Below are positions 33,311 through 44,486 of a DNA stretch of 64,000 nucleotides, piece after piece. The DNA is from Diplolepis rosae (Eukaryota > Arthropoda > Insecta > Hymenoptera > Diplolepididae). The notes below the pieces were generated by a model, which saw only the letters and a list, made by a program, of their open reading frames with translations, was not told where the DNA came from and did no database searches. Where the stretch lies: positions 7,068,001 to 7,132,000 of the forward strand of contig JAPYXD010000727.1 in the NCBI GenBank assembly GCA_030998225.1. Direction: 5' to 3'. The translations under genes and the position numbers were made by a program. How positions within the stretch are numbered: the stretch's first letter is position 1; every line of letters begins with the position of its first letter.

Positions 33311-33774
33311 TGTCAACGTCGCGTAAGAGAGCGACTATACATGTGTGTATAGCAGATGACTTCTTACGATACGTGAATGGCGCGTCCTTTCACTTATTCT
33401 GCGACGTTGCCACATCTATTTAATCGCCGTCGGTTACTGGAGAGAAATTATATTTTTGCTTACTTAATTGGATTTTGCTACGCTTACACGTTTCCAATCA
33501 AGATGTTTTAACTTCCAAAATGATACTTATATTATCAATTAATGCACCAGTCGTTTTTATTGAAATCTGAACGGTAGTTATGGTAGGATTTGTAAATGAA
33601 CTCGGTTTCCCATAAAGTTAGGTGTTAATCGTCTCAAAATGCAATTACTAATTACTCCCCTCCAGTGTACTCTAGGTCCTCTAAAATTTAACTGAGTCAT
33701 TTCTCGCTTAATGTTCACCAGTGATTTCAATTTTACCAATATCTGAACGGTATTTCCATTTACGACAGTACTTT

Positions 33775-34015
33775 AATGACAGGCATATGATGTTCTCCTA
33801 GTTTTTATCGCTAGAAAATAAGATTATTGTATTTATTCCTACACCATATAATTTAAATTTGATCGAAGAATAATAATTGAAATGACGAAAATGTTTAATT
33901 TAGTGTTCTTATTCATAATATTGCAAAGTTAGTGAATGGTCAGTGAACGGTCAGTAAATGGCCTGTGTATTTGCTGACCATCCGATAAACCGGATCCTCT
34001 AGAGACTGCTTTGTG
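33775..34015. repeat. Right half of a CCCTAGCGGACCC-family palindrome (C copy)
   Basis: TGACAGGCATATGATGTTCT through CCGATAAACCGGATCCTCTA matches the right arm at 18780-19035. The left arm remains only as a short piece near 31740-31802. Confidence 0.75.
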
Positions 34016-34457
34016 GTGAGATCAGAAAAATTAATGTATAACATATGATTAAAAAGTAGAACAAATTCCATTACAACAATCGTGATATTGAGATTTAGAA
34101 GTAAAACCACGCAATTCTAGCAAACATTAGAAATGTTTGTAGTACAGAGTTAATGTATTTGTATACTGATTTTGATTATAAAATCGAACTGCAGGCTCAA
34201 GAGCTTATTAAAATAAAAGTATAATGATTTGCATTCCATCAAAAATAGATTTCATACAAGATTACTTACTTTTATCTGATATTTCACCATTATTTACATA
34301 TTTCATCTATATAATTCAGGAATAAAAAATATTCGTCCACTGGTAAGTTGCCGAAGATCGATGCATTCACCCTATTTAGTGGCAACCCACTTTTCTAACT
34401 ATCATTTCGTATATTTCTGCTGAATTTAAGAAAACTTATATTGTCAACGTAGGGAAC
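34016..34457 (+). promoter_or_regulatory. Putative promoter and leader of gene C
   Basis: It aligns closely with 19036-19489 and 43977-44428, including CGTATATTTCTGCTGAATTT and TTGTCAACGTAGGGAACATG. Transcription start not determined. Confidence 0.4.
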
Positions 34458-34515
34458 ATGAAGGTCCTTACAACTGCTTTCATCTGTATTTCAACATTCA
34501 TTGTTACTTCCAATG
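34458..34515 (+). CDS. Gene C exon 1, signal peptide
   Basis: Same length and donor (G|GTAAGT) as B. It differs by Lys at position 2 and Thr at 5. Confidence 0.9.
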
Positions 34516-37500
34516 GTAAGTTTATGTTTCATGCGCGGAAGAGGAGCCGAAGATATTGGAAGTAGTGGCAATGTAACAGTGGAGTCGTTTCAATCTTCCA
34601 CTGGAGAAGTCGCTACGATCTTAATATTTTCTATACGGTTAAAGAATAGCTCCTTTCATTTGAAGAAATTTCTTGATTATTTTTTTTTCTTTGAATTGAA
34701 TAAATTAATGTATACGCAGTCGCATAGTACATAGGTAAATAAGGTTATAAACTTAAATAAATGTTTTTTTAAGTTTTTGCCAGTACTATACTTAAATCAA
34801 AAAATTATCTTTTAAATCAAATAAATAATGTCAAAAAAATAATTTCTTTTATGCAAAAAAGGCTAAAAACGTAATTTATTATAGTCAAATAAAATTATAT
34901 TTGTTCTAAAGCTGTTTTTTCTTTGAATTAAAGAAATTAATGTATACGCAGTCGCATAGTACATATAGTCCAGTCGAATTAGAACTCAAAATGGATGTGA
35001 GAGCAAGATCCGAGATTTGTAATGAAATCGCTTAAAAATATTATAGTAATTGACGTACCATGTTTTGCGCTTCGAATTTCCTTGTGCGTTTTGCAAAACA
35101 AATGTTCAAACCCAAAAAGTGCGAAAATAGGCCATTTTTTAAATACATTTTCTCATTTTACTCTTAAAATATCAGTTTTATTATGAAATTGTATCGGAGC
35201 AAAGGTGTAGAGCACAAAATTTGCTATAAAATGCTGTGGTTTGAAGTTAAAAGATTTGATTTTCCTCCGCCATAGTGTCCGAACAATAAATAAAAAATAG
35301 TCAAAAAACAGCTATTTTTTGCAAGCGCATTTAAAAATGGAAATATTAATCTATCTAAATGGTACGTTTGCCTTTAAAATATTTAATTATTTACCTTTCG
35401 AATAGCGAAAACCCGAGTTTAATATCTCTTTTAGTTACCAAGTAATGTAATTGCTTATTAAGAATTTTTAAAATAACATAACTTTAATACCGAGACTTGT
35501 GTCCTTATAAAGCAGACAGTCACAAAAATTCCAAAACTCATCCATCGAACTTGAAAATAATCAGAATCATAAAAAAATACGATATAAAGAAGGAGAGTAG
35601 AAAGACACTGGGAATTACAGAGGTGTATCTCTTTTATACATATATAAGATATAAAATCTTGACTTCAATATTAAACAAGAGAGTTATCAGTTGGCTGAAA
35701 AAAAATCGTTCTTTTAAAGAAAGTAAAGTATAGTTAAGTAGGAATAGGGCAGCTCAAAAGAAGAAGGCAGAAATTTTGTTTTACTTTTATATATTAAAGC
35801 GACTTTGACTATAAGGAATACTTTATAGAGGGTTTTCCAATAGGGACATAACAATTTCGATCTTTATATGAACGCACCCTTAAACTCTTTTAATGAACTG
35901 TCAATATCAAAACGTTAGTTAAAGTCAACAATTTCATCATAGTAAAGTTCATGAACCAGCAACGTTCGGAAATTATTAAAAATTAATACCGAAATTCTAA
36001 GTCGGTGGTCGCAACTTTAAGATCGCTTACTCCAATTTCCGGCCGTAATAATCGTCCCACCCGACAGGCTGTGCGTGCTATAGTGGATAAATTCGACACC
36101 AAATTTACACTATTGGACGTTCCGGTGCCAAAAAGACCTCGTATTGCTCGAAGCGAAGAAATAATCGCAGCCGTAAGTGCATCGATTCAAAATGAGCCAA
36201 ATCAGTCGATTCCACATCGTTCACAAGAATTGGGCATCGCTTAAACGACACTGTGGCGTATTATGCGAAAAGAGGCAATAAAGTCATACTTTCTGCATGC
36301 AAGGAACGCACGTTTTTTAAAATATTCATGACAAATTTGTGCAGTCATTCTAAATCATTGCGCATAAATGATTAATCAGATTTAACTCAGTTTTCATAAT
36401 TTTTTACTCTATTACTTTCCCAAAACAGTATGTTTGCTTCGAATTCAATACTTCTGATTACTTTTTTATTAAAATTACAGCCACTTTATGGGCATTCCAC
36501 AATTCGCTTTCTCATATGTGACACTGCACTCATATAACCTGCTTTTGGGTTCGACTTCGAGCTGGCTGACAAAAGTTGTTAGGCCAATTCGTCTCATATC
36601 TGAGACGCAGAAATTATAATTTCTTGCAAGTTAGGCGAATTTATGCAACTGCAGAAATAGCGAAATCTCTGGTTCTATGCATTTCTAGTTGACATTTTAA
36701 TATGCCATATGAAGCTGAAACTTCGCTTTATTATCCATGCGAAATTTTAAATCAGAAATGACGTTTAGCTTGGAGCAATTGTTCGTTCAAATCGACTCTT
36801 ATTTCCAGAAAATTTTATGTTTTTCTTTTGCATAAAAGACCGATTTCACATTTCAAGCGAGGTTTCTTATACAATTCATTCGCTTCGTGAAGGTTTTTTC
36901 TATCAAATAGAGGTTTAAAAGTTCAAAAAATAGGACGTCGTCATAGTTTTTTTCGACCGTATACTGTGTCAATTTATTGCTTACGATTAGGAAATTTTGT
37001 GAAGAATATCGGCAATCTGTTTCATGCTACCAATGTTTGCTTCATCATTTATTCTTTTTGTAAAACACTTTGATGACTCGATCTGTTTGTTCTCTAGTAA
37101 CTTTAAGTTTGAAAAGTTACTTTTTTCAACAAGTAACTTAATTTCAACTTCTTACTTTTACAAAAAGTAACGTAACTCACCCAGAAATGCATATAAATAA
37201 AGTATGATGTAAGGTCATACTTTCTGCATGCAAGGAACGCACGTTTCTTTAAATATTCATGACAAATTTGTGCAGTCATTCTAAATCATTGCGCATAAAT
37301 GATTAATCAGAATTAACTCAATTTTTGATAATTTTTTACTCTATTACTTTCCCAAAACAGTATGTTTGCTTCGAATTCAATACTTCAGATTACTTTTTTA
37401 TGAAAATTACAGCCACTTTATGGGCATTCCACAATTCCCGTTCTCATATGTGACATTACACTCATATGATGTGTTTCGCGAAAAAACTCTATGATGTTCA

Positions 37501-40500
37501 ATCTCTTGGATCAATTAGGGATATGATCAATTTAGAATTAGGAGTACGCCGCACGTACGGTTTATTGCCTCTATTGTAATGACCCACTACCCAGGTAGAA
37601 ATGTCTTGAGTTTCACTTGTCAGTTGATTAGTAAATAGTAAGTCAAAACTAGTAAAAAAATATTCGTAAGGGACTTACTAGTTATTTGTAAGTTTAACTA
37701 TTACAAGCTAAACTGGAGTAAAACTTGTCCGATTTCCCCCGTGATTAACTTTTGAATATTTCTTGTAAGTAATTGTTGAGGCATTTGTAAGCGAAAACTT
37801 GGAATCATTTCATTTAATGTGTGCATACTAAAAATACAAGTTAAATGTCAGCATAAAATTTAGTCCGTTAGTGAGGTGTTGGAAAAAAAATTTTGCATAT
37901 GGAAGAATGGACCGAAAAAGGGAAGGAAACAGAAACCGAGTGAAGAGGTTTCGTAAACGGAGAAAAATTAACCAAAAGTATCAGTATGAGTCCAGTAAGT
38001 ATTCATCGCAATAGGTCTATATACTATAGGTTATGACATTAGTTTTTCAATAAAATTCTCAATTTCCTTGTTTTGTTTCTTGGCCAAAATGTTGCACAAT
38101 CATATCACGTACAATTTTTGTTTAATCTAAAAAGTCCTTTGATTACTTTCTTACTTGATCTATAATTCCTCGGGATCCCGCATAAGTTTTCGTTGCCTGG
38201 TTTTCAAAAACCTTTTTTTATTCTCATTTTTGGTGTTAGGTTCTTATATAACGTTTTTTATGGCAGATGGATCGACTGATGCGGCAGAATTTTTTGGAAT
38301 CGACGTTCAAGGCCCATCAACATCAAATTTTATTACTCGAAATCTTCACTGACATTAAAGTACATATGTCAGATTTCGATACCTGAGAAAGAACTGTCTA
38401 TTTTCTCAAAAATAACTAGAGAGTGCCTCAACAATACTTGAAAATTTTAGACTCACTAATAACTTAAATGGCGTAGCATTACATTTTTTTTGAATAACTT
38501 ACAACTTTTCCTCAAGAGGGCCTCACTAGTTGAAAAGGAAAACTTACGAGAATCTCAAATAAAACTTTTGAAAATTTCTACTTGGGTACCTGCTTTTGGG
38601 TTCGACTTCGAGCTGTCCGACAAAATTTGGAACGATTCGGCTTAAAGCATATATGCAATCTTTGCGGACTTCGCACATGTAGGTTTAAGATATGAGGAGA
38701 GTTTTTTACGAAAATTTTTCGTTAACTTCTAAGTCATAAAATTTTTGTCTGCCCCAAGGGTTCGATGCATGTAAATTTTATCCCGAACTGAGGTATAAAA
38801 GTCTTGCGGTTTATAGAGGTACTATTTATTGCTTCTATTGTATTTTTTCGTTACCTAATCTAGGAATAAATTTCCGTCTTTTATAAGAATTTATTTTAAT
38901 ATTTCGTCTCACAATTCGTCACAAGTTTGGGTTTGAGACGTCTCAAACTTCTATATCATCTGTTTGGTGCGGTTTTCATGCTGGAGGTGTGATTGGGCCG
39001 TATTTTTTCGTGGATGAAAACGACCGTCATGTTACCGTCCGTGGAGAGCGCTATCGTGCTATGTTGGAAGATTATTTGTGGCCAGAATTGGATGAACTTG
39101 ACATCAACGATATGTGGTTTCAAGAAGACGGTGCACTAGCCACACAGCACGCGTCACAATCGATTTATTGAAAGGCGAATTCGGTGAACATGTTATCTCG
39201 AGAAATGGTCCGGTCGAATGGCCGCCTCGTTCATGCAATCTAACGCCATTGGATTTCTTTTTATGGGCCCATATCAAGTCACTGGTCTATGCCAATAAGC
39301 CAGCAACTTTATACGACCTCAAAGACAACATCCAACGCGAAATTGCTAACGTTCCCGTCGAAATGTGTGCCAGAGTGGTGGAAAATTGGGTCCAAAGAAT
39401 CGACCACTGTAAACGGGCTCGTAGTGGTCATATGACCGATATCGAATTTCATTCATAAAATGTAATGCTTGCACTACACCCACAATAAATTTGAACTCAA
39501 TATCTTAAATATTTTTGTGTTTTATTCATAAATAAAATTGTTACGTCCCTATTGGAAAACCTTTTAGAATCTATATATTAATCTAGAACTTGGTTAATAA
39601 TATACCGTATTCCAGTGTAGAAGTGTAGAACCTAAATTCTGTATCAAAACCCGAGTAAATACAGGGTGGTCCATCTAGCATTTAGAATTTGAATCGGCTA
39701 TAAAAAAAAAACTTATGGGTATTTTTCCAAAAGCATGGTTTCATTAGAAATATTGAACTTTTTCATTGAAGAATGAAACACAACATCATTCAAATGGCTG
39801 CCACGGCTGGCCTTACAGTACCCCATTCAATCAACCCAATTTTTCAATACATTTTCGATTGTTTGGGCAAAAGGTCAATAAGGTCAATAAGCAAAATTGT
39901 CGCATTTGGGGCTCAGAAAATTCAAACGTCATCATTGAGAAGCCGATGCAACCACAACGAGTGACCGTTTGGTGTGGATCTTGGTACGCTGACATCATTG
40001 GGTTATTTTTTGTGGGGAGCCGTAGGATAAGTGTTACGCTAACCATCCAGAGACGATTGAGTCCTCAGAACACGAAATCGAAGTTGCCATTCATGGGATT
40101 GAAGCCCAAACAATCGAAAATGTACTGAAAAATAGGGTTGATTGAATGGGGTACTGTGAAGCCAGCCGTGGCAGTCATTCGAATGATGCTGTGTTTCATT
40201 CTTGAATGAAAAGCTTCAATTTTCCTAATAAAACCATACTTTTGAAAAAATATCCATAAGTTTCATTTTTAAAGCCGATTCAAATTCCAAATGTTAGATG
40301 GCCCACCCTGTAAAACATCTGGTTTTTCTCTGTAAACTGTCTAAATCTGAATCAGTGAAAATTAGGACACTAATTTTATTTGGTAAAGATGTCTAATAAA
40401 TAAATATTAATCATTTTTCTATTAATTATTTTTTTAAAAGATTTATAATTACTAATAGGATAAGTAGGAAATGACTAATAAATAATTAGTATTAGATTTG

Positions 40501-42558
40501 AGAAACATTAAATCTGATCAATGATTTCTGCCATATTTAAACTCTTTCCAATTTTTACAGGATCAAACTCATCGATATATGAAAGTGAAGTATTGGGTGG
40601 TAGTTCAGGGAGTTTCAGATTACAACTGCCTTACGCTATTTCAATAGTAACTCATTATCCTACGGATATGCTTTTGGGTATGGGAACATTTTTCAATTCA
40701 AAACATGTAATAACCACAATAGAAATATCTGAAGATGTAGAAAAGTATAAAAAATACTATTTTGTAAGATTGCCAACCTTGTACAATTGTAAAGAGTATG
40801 GAATTGATATGGTGTTAACAAATACCAAAACAAAAGTAGTATCAACGAATTATGGGGTTTTGAAAGTAAGTTATAAAATTGAAACTAACAGAATATCTTT
40901 GCATGAGATGTATTTTCTGGAAAAAACTTCTGCTTGAAAATTGTTTTACCAACTAATAGTATATGTATTTCTCGTGAAGTAGTAACTTGATCTGATGTAG
41001 TTTCCTGAATTTAAAATCCTGTTTTAGCTTAAAAGAGAAGTGACTGAAATAGACCAAGTAAACAACATTGAAGTAATGAATATTTACCACAATTCACCTG
41101 ATCTTGCGACAACATTTTACACAAAAGGATCTATGCTAACTCATGACTTCGAGATAGTGTTTGAATATATAGAAATACAATTACTAAGATACCTCCATTG
41201 CAAAGATATACTTCGTAATGTGATGGATGCTCGTTATAAACATGGTCTGTGCTGCGGTACTCCACGTAATGGAATATTCATGCCGGTAAATATCTTCATT
41301 ATCCTTTGAATTTACAGCATTATTAACGTTACACTGTTAGAAATGTTTGAAAATTTACAAAATTTTAATTTGACAAAGGCAACGTAAAATTTGATGATAT
41401 TTTTGAGTAAATGTATCTTAAAACTACGAGCCTATAACTGAAATTTCGGAAATTCCATTTCAATTTTACGAAACTGTAACTGATTAAAACTCCAGTCACG
41501 TATTTCGGGAAATTACAATAGAAATTTCTAACAGTGTAGTTATTCTTCTCTGTATTTTATTCTGAAAGGATATGTTAAAATAAAACAAAAAATCGGTTTT
41601 TTATTTTAGGAAATCTACGGCGCTCCTTTGTATTTGAATGATCATCAGTTGGTGGGAATAGCTGATAATTTTTTCATGCTTGATAGACAAATTATCATTT
41701 TTTCAATGTTTTACCACAGATTACCAGATATCATAGAATTCGCGCAACTACCTCCAAGTTCCCGTGAGTGAAAACTTGATTTTGCAATAAAATTAGCTTT
41801 AATTAGACTGATGAAGAAATTGTATGATCTGGCCCTGGTCTGAAATGAAACGTTAAACTAGACCAGTTATCTAACAATTTTAGCTCAGAGATAAGCACTT
41901 GGAAAAATGTGAGATAAATGCTCACAGCAAGAATTTTCTACACTCAGAAAAAAGGTTCGGTTAAATTTTATTTCGGTTGAAATATCGGAATTCTGGTTGT
42001 TTTAACCAGACTTTTTTCTGAGTGCAGAGTTGAAAAGTAATGTAAATTTACGAATTGATAGTGCAAAATGTTTTCTTATTTCATAGCGTTTTTCGACATT
42101 CATGTGGTCGAAAGTGATATTCTAATAAAGTTTTATCAATTATAGCGGAACAAGTATTACAATCAAGTGTTAGACAACTGCCTAGGAGTTATACCAGGAG
42201 AGATGCTTCTTCGTCTTCTATGCGCTTTGATGAAATGCCTAGGATTAATACCAGGAGAGATGCTTTTTCGTCTTCAATGCGCTTTGATGAAACGCCTAGG
42301 AGTTATACCAGGAGAGATGCTTCTTCGTCTTCTATGCGCTTTGATAGAGAACCTAGATCCCATACATCATCTTCTGTTCTCGGAAGGTTTAATGCACTCA
42401 ATATCAACGATGGTACTTCTCAGCTTAGGAAATTCTCATGTAAATTGCCAAGCAACATTTTACAGAAAGCGAAAAACATTTCTGGAAAAAAAGCAATCGT
42501 TCGTAGAAGAAAAATTTGGAATTATCTCATATTCAGATTATTTTGTATGCAATGCTAG
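34458..42558 (+). CDS. Gene C: secreted pseudo-trypsin with three-repeat tail and shifted C terminus
   Basis: Exons 34458-34515, 40561-40865, 41028-41285, 41610-41763 and 42146-42558 join to 395 residues. The signal peptide is MKVLTTAFICISTFIVTSN. The core is close to B but with many residue changes (RLQLPY for RFELPY; IYGAPLY for NYGAPLY). No catalytic Ser or His is apparent. The tail has three 19-residue repeats close to MPRINTRRDAFSSSMRFDE. A one-base deletion near 42482 relative to B and D shifts the frame after KNIS, so the usual KKSxRS stop is missed. The product ends instead in [18 protein letters not shown]. Splice sites are all GT-AG. Intron 1 holds the 3.7-kb element at 35828-39564. 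Still likely expressible. Confidence 0.85.
34620..34975. repeat. TTTCTTTGAATT MITE family, two partial copies
   Basis: GTATACGCAGTCGCATAGTA occurs twice (about 34709 and 34942) within TTTCTTTGAATT sequence. It belongs with 20020-20360 and 44880-45270. Confidence 0.55.
34976..35827. other. Intron 1 of gene C, no gene seen
   Basis: AT-rich. An open frame at 35497-35733 shows no family-like features. The last 25 bp (AAAGCGACTTTGACTATAAG) match 22740 in gene B, the site into which the next element inserted. Confidence 0.5.
36005..36244 (+). pseudogene. N-terminal part of the transposase of 35828-39564
   Basis: It encodes RPTRQAVRAIVDKFDTKFTL and KRPRIARSEEIIAAVSASIQ, then ends in a stop and a weak LWRIMRKEAIK continuation. 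This is the DNA-binding helix-turn-helix region seen in long Tc1/mariner transposases (DUF4817 type). The rest is displaced by insertions. Confidence 0.7.
36281..37470. repeat. Direct repeat pair of about 255 bp with spacer
   Basis: 36281-36540 and 37213-37470 are near-identical (start GTCATACTTTCTGCATGCAA, end CTCATATGTGACA). The spacer is unrelated. CTGCTTTTGGGTTCGACTTC, next to the first copy, also recurs at 38589. It may be the terminal direct repeats of a small retroelement or a local duplication. No coding sequence is seen between them. Confidence 0.6.
37590..38588. mobile_element. About 1-kb element with CCCAGGTAGAAATG ends
   Basis: Left CCCAGGTAGAAATGTCTTGA and right AAAATTTCTACTTGGG are inverted and flanked by TA. 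It contains a short frame (38155-38352) ending DAAEFFGIDVQGPSTSNF that might be an exon remnant but is unrecognised. Nested inside 35828-39564. Confidence 0.6.
38940..39458 (+). pseudogene. Catalytic part of the transposase of 35828-39564
   Basis: It encodes GVIGPYFFVDENDRHVTVRG, MWFQEDGA (second Asp) and, after a frame change near 39140, HTARVTIDLL, EWPPRSCNLTPLDFFLWAHI (third acidic site region) and RARSGHMTDIEFHS at the end. A one-base shift separates 38989-39171 from 39114-39458. This Trp-Pro-Pro-Arg-Ser type is common in insect Tc1/mariner relatives. Confidence 0.8.
39662..40310 (+). mobile_element. Tc1/mariner-type element with CAGGGTGGTCCATC ends (C copy)
   Basis: It is at the same intron 1 position as 22868-23721, with TA flanks and an internal deletion of about 200 bp relative to it. 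It keeps VTVWCGSWY, FFVGS and the decayed C-terminal coding region. Confidence 0.8.
40561..40865 (+). CDS. Gene C exon 2
   Basis: 305 bp, same junctions as B. By eye, nine base differences from B, six of which change the residue. Confidence 0.9.
41028..41285 (+). CDS. Gene C exon 3
   Basis: 86 codons, phase 0-0. By eye, nine codons change the residue and two are silent compared with B. Multi-base codon changes include those encoding D for S and M for A. Confidence 0.9.
41610..41763 (+). CDS. Gene C exon 4
   Basis: 154 bp; acceptor TTTTAG, donor C|GTGAGT. It encodes EIYGAPLYLNDHQLVGIADN, so the catalytic Ser position is Tyr. Confidence 0.9.
41941..42024. repeat. 84-bp MITE remnant, CACTCAGAAAAAAGG ends
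   Basis: Left CACTCAGAAAAAAGGTTCGG and right CTTTTTTCTGAGTG are inverted. This is the short form of the elements at 25207-30294 and 51352-53105 in the same intron of B and D. Confidence 0.8.
42146..42558 (+). CDS. Gene C exon 5 (tail, three repeats)
   Basis: Phase 1 acceptor TTATAG. Three 57-bp repeats start near 42178. Stop TAG at 42556-42558. The other frame of the repeat is also open (42167-42565), because 57 is a multiple of three. Confidence 0.85.
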
Positions 42559-42579
42559 CGTATAATGAGCGCTTTACGC

Positions 42580-42800
42580 CTATTTTTTTTCGTGTTGTAC
42601 ACGGTTTTTTTTTCTTCTGGGGGGGGGGGGGGGTCAGAAAATGGAACTGTTCGCTTCAGAGAGGGTAATAAAATGAACTTTATGACCCTCTAGTACAAAA
42701 ATGGATTTGTTTTCCCTATAGGGTGCAATAAAATGCACTTTATTACTCCCTAGTAGGAGAAATAAAATCCAGATCGATCAAAATTTTACTAAATTGAAAT
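42580..42800. repeat. GTGTTGTACACGG repeat with a poly-G run
   Basis: Copy of 30745-30870 in the gene C 3' flank. It holds a 15-base G run (42619-42633) and two AATAAAATG units (about 42668 and 42730), either of which could end the transcript. Confidence 0.6.
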
Positions 42801-43316
42801 TACTGATCCTTTTATGGATGTGCAATCAGTCAGTGTTAGCTCAAAATCAGTGAAAACCCACTGACCTTGCATGACCTAAAATGTGTTACTGATCACCGTT
42901 ATTGAAAAATCAGAACACAATGTCCATATAATGATGAACGTTGTTTCGATGATATTAGAGTGGTTTATTTATGTTATTTAAATGTTAATGTATGATTTTG
43001 TGATTTACGAAGAGTCAATTTTTGAAACACGAACCGAGGTGTAACTGCCGACTTAGTCGTGTTCTGTTAATGGTTGGTTGTTGACTGACTCTTTCATGGT
43101 TGTTTTCAAATACATTCAAGCTCAAGACTATTAATTTCCGACATTGCCAGACAACTATACACTATTAAGTATAAATTCAAAACATTTTAAATCTTTCTGT
43201 ACATCTAAAATTTATAATAGTTTCAAATACTGGCAACCCTGGATAATATCTAAAATAGTTAAAATATAGAACTCTAGGGCTAAATATCTCCATCTCGAAT
43301 TGATTATATATAACAC

Positions 43317-43976
43317 CTTTAGCGGACCCGGTTTTGTGAACGGTCAGCGAATACACTGACCATTCACTGACCTTGAAATATTACGAATAAGAACACTAAA
43401 TTAAACATTTGAGTCATTGAAATTATAATTCTGCGATTAAATTTGAATTAGGTGTATGAATAAATACAATAATCTTAGTTTCTAGGGATAAAAACTAGGA
43501 GAACATTATATGCTTGTCATTGAAGGCGGTGCAGTGGTTCACCCATTTGCGGAACGTCTCCACCGTCAGGATTGACCATTGGTTAGGGTGAGACACAACT
43601 ACTTTTATTTCACTTCTACCAATGGTAAATCCTGACGGTGGAGACGTTCCGCAAATGGTAAACCAATGCACCGCCTTCAATAACAGGCATATTATGTTCT
43701 CCTAGTTTTTATCGTTAGAAATTAACATTATGATATTGATTCCTACACCTAGTTCAAATTTCATCGCAGAATCACAATTGAAATGACTCAAATGTTTAAT
43801 TTAGTGTTCTTATTTGTAATATTGCAAGGTCAGTGAATGGTCAGTGAACGGTCAGTAAGTGTTCAGTGTTCAGTGTTCTGGCCATTTGTTTTTTGAACAA
43901 GAAGCCATTAACTGAAGAAGAAGAAGAAATGTTCAGTCTATTCGCTGACCGTCCGCTAAACCGGATCCTCTAGAGA
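43317..43976. repeat. Long palindrome, CCCTAGCGGACCC family (D copy)
   Basis: Arms GAACGGTCAGCGAATACACT and its inverse enclose a second inverted pair (GGCGGTGCAGTGGTTC / GAACGTCTCCACCGTCAGGA) at the centre near 43600. The right arm holds an extra AAGAAGAAGAAG insert. Confidence 0.75.
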
Positions 43977-44428
43977 CTGCTTTGTGGTAAGATCATAAAA
44001 ATTAATGTATAACATATGATTCAAAAGTAGAACAAATTTCATTACAAAAACCGAGATATTGAGATTTAGAAGTAAAATGACGAAATTCTAGCAAACATTA
44101 GAATAGTTTGTAGTACAGAGTTAATGTATTTGTATACTGATTGTGATCATAAAATCGAACCGCAGGCTCAAGAGCTTATTAAAATAAAAGTATAATGATT
44201 TGCATTCCATCAAAAATAGATTTCATACAAGATTACTTACTTTTATCTGATATTTCACCATTATTTACATATTTTATCTATATAATTCAGGAATAAAAAA
44301 TATTCGTCCACTGGTAAGTTGTCGAAGACCGATACATTCACCCTATTTAGTGGCAACCCACTTTTCAAACTATCATTTCGTATATTTCTGCTGAATTTAA
44401 GAAAACTTATATTATCAACGTAGGGAAC
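43977..44428 (+). promoter_or_regulatory. Putative promoter and leader of gene D
   Basis: Aligns with 19036-19489 and 34016-34457. It keeps CGTATATTTCTGCTGAATTT and ATCAACGTAGGGAACATG. Confidence 0.4.
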
Positions 44429-44486
44429 ATGAGGGTCCTTATAACTGCTTTCATCTGTATTTCTACATTCATTGTTACTTCCAATG
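44429..44486 (+). CDS. Gene D exon 1, signal peptide
   Basis: Nineteen codons and one base before G|GTAAGT. It differs from B by Ser for Phe at position 12. Confidence 0.9.

Larger units (their letters stand above)
35828..39564 (+). mobile_element. Tc1/mariner-superfamily element with GGTTTTCCAATAGGGAC ends, gene C intron 1
   Basis: Left GAGGGTTTTCCAATAGGGAC and right GTCCCTATTGGAAAACCTTT are inverted and flanked by TA (35826-35827 and 39565-39566). Gene B has the uninterrupted site (TTTATAGAATCTAC at about 22770), so the element entered C after the B/C split. The transposase is split (36005-36244 and 38940-39458) by further insertions, including a repeat pair (36281 and 37213) and a 1-kb element (37590-38588). 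Confidence 0.85.
31740..42800 (+). repeat. Segmental duplication unit carrying gene C
   Basis: It starts with GGCTAAATATCTCCATCTCG, as in D at 43265, and keeps the order palindrome, promoter, exons 1-5, 3' flank. The palindrome is split: its left end is at 31740-31802 and its right half at 33775-34015, with later insertions between. Confidence 0.75.

Noticed and set aside
36281..37470. Possible LTR pair of a retrotransposon
   Set aside because: The repeats are only about 255 bp and the spacer of about 670 bp has no gag or pol-like coding.
42167..42565. 132-codon frame across the gene C tail repeats
   Set aside because: It is the shifted frame of the 57-bp repeat. The other frame continues the spliced gene and matches the tail motif of A.
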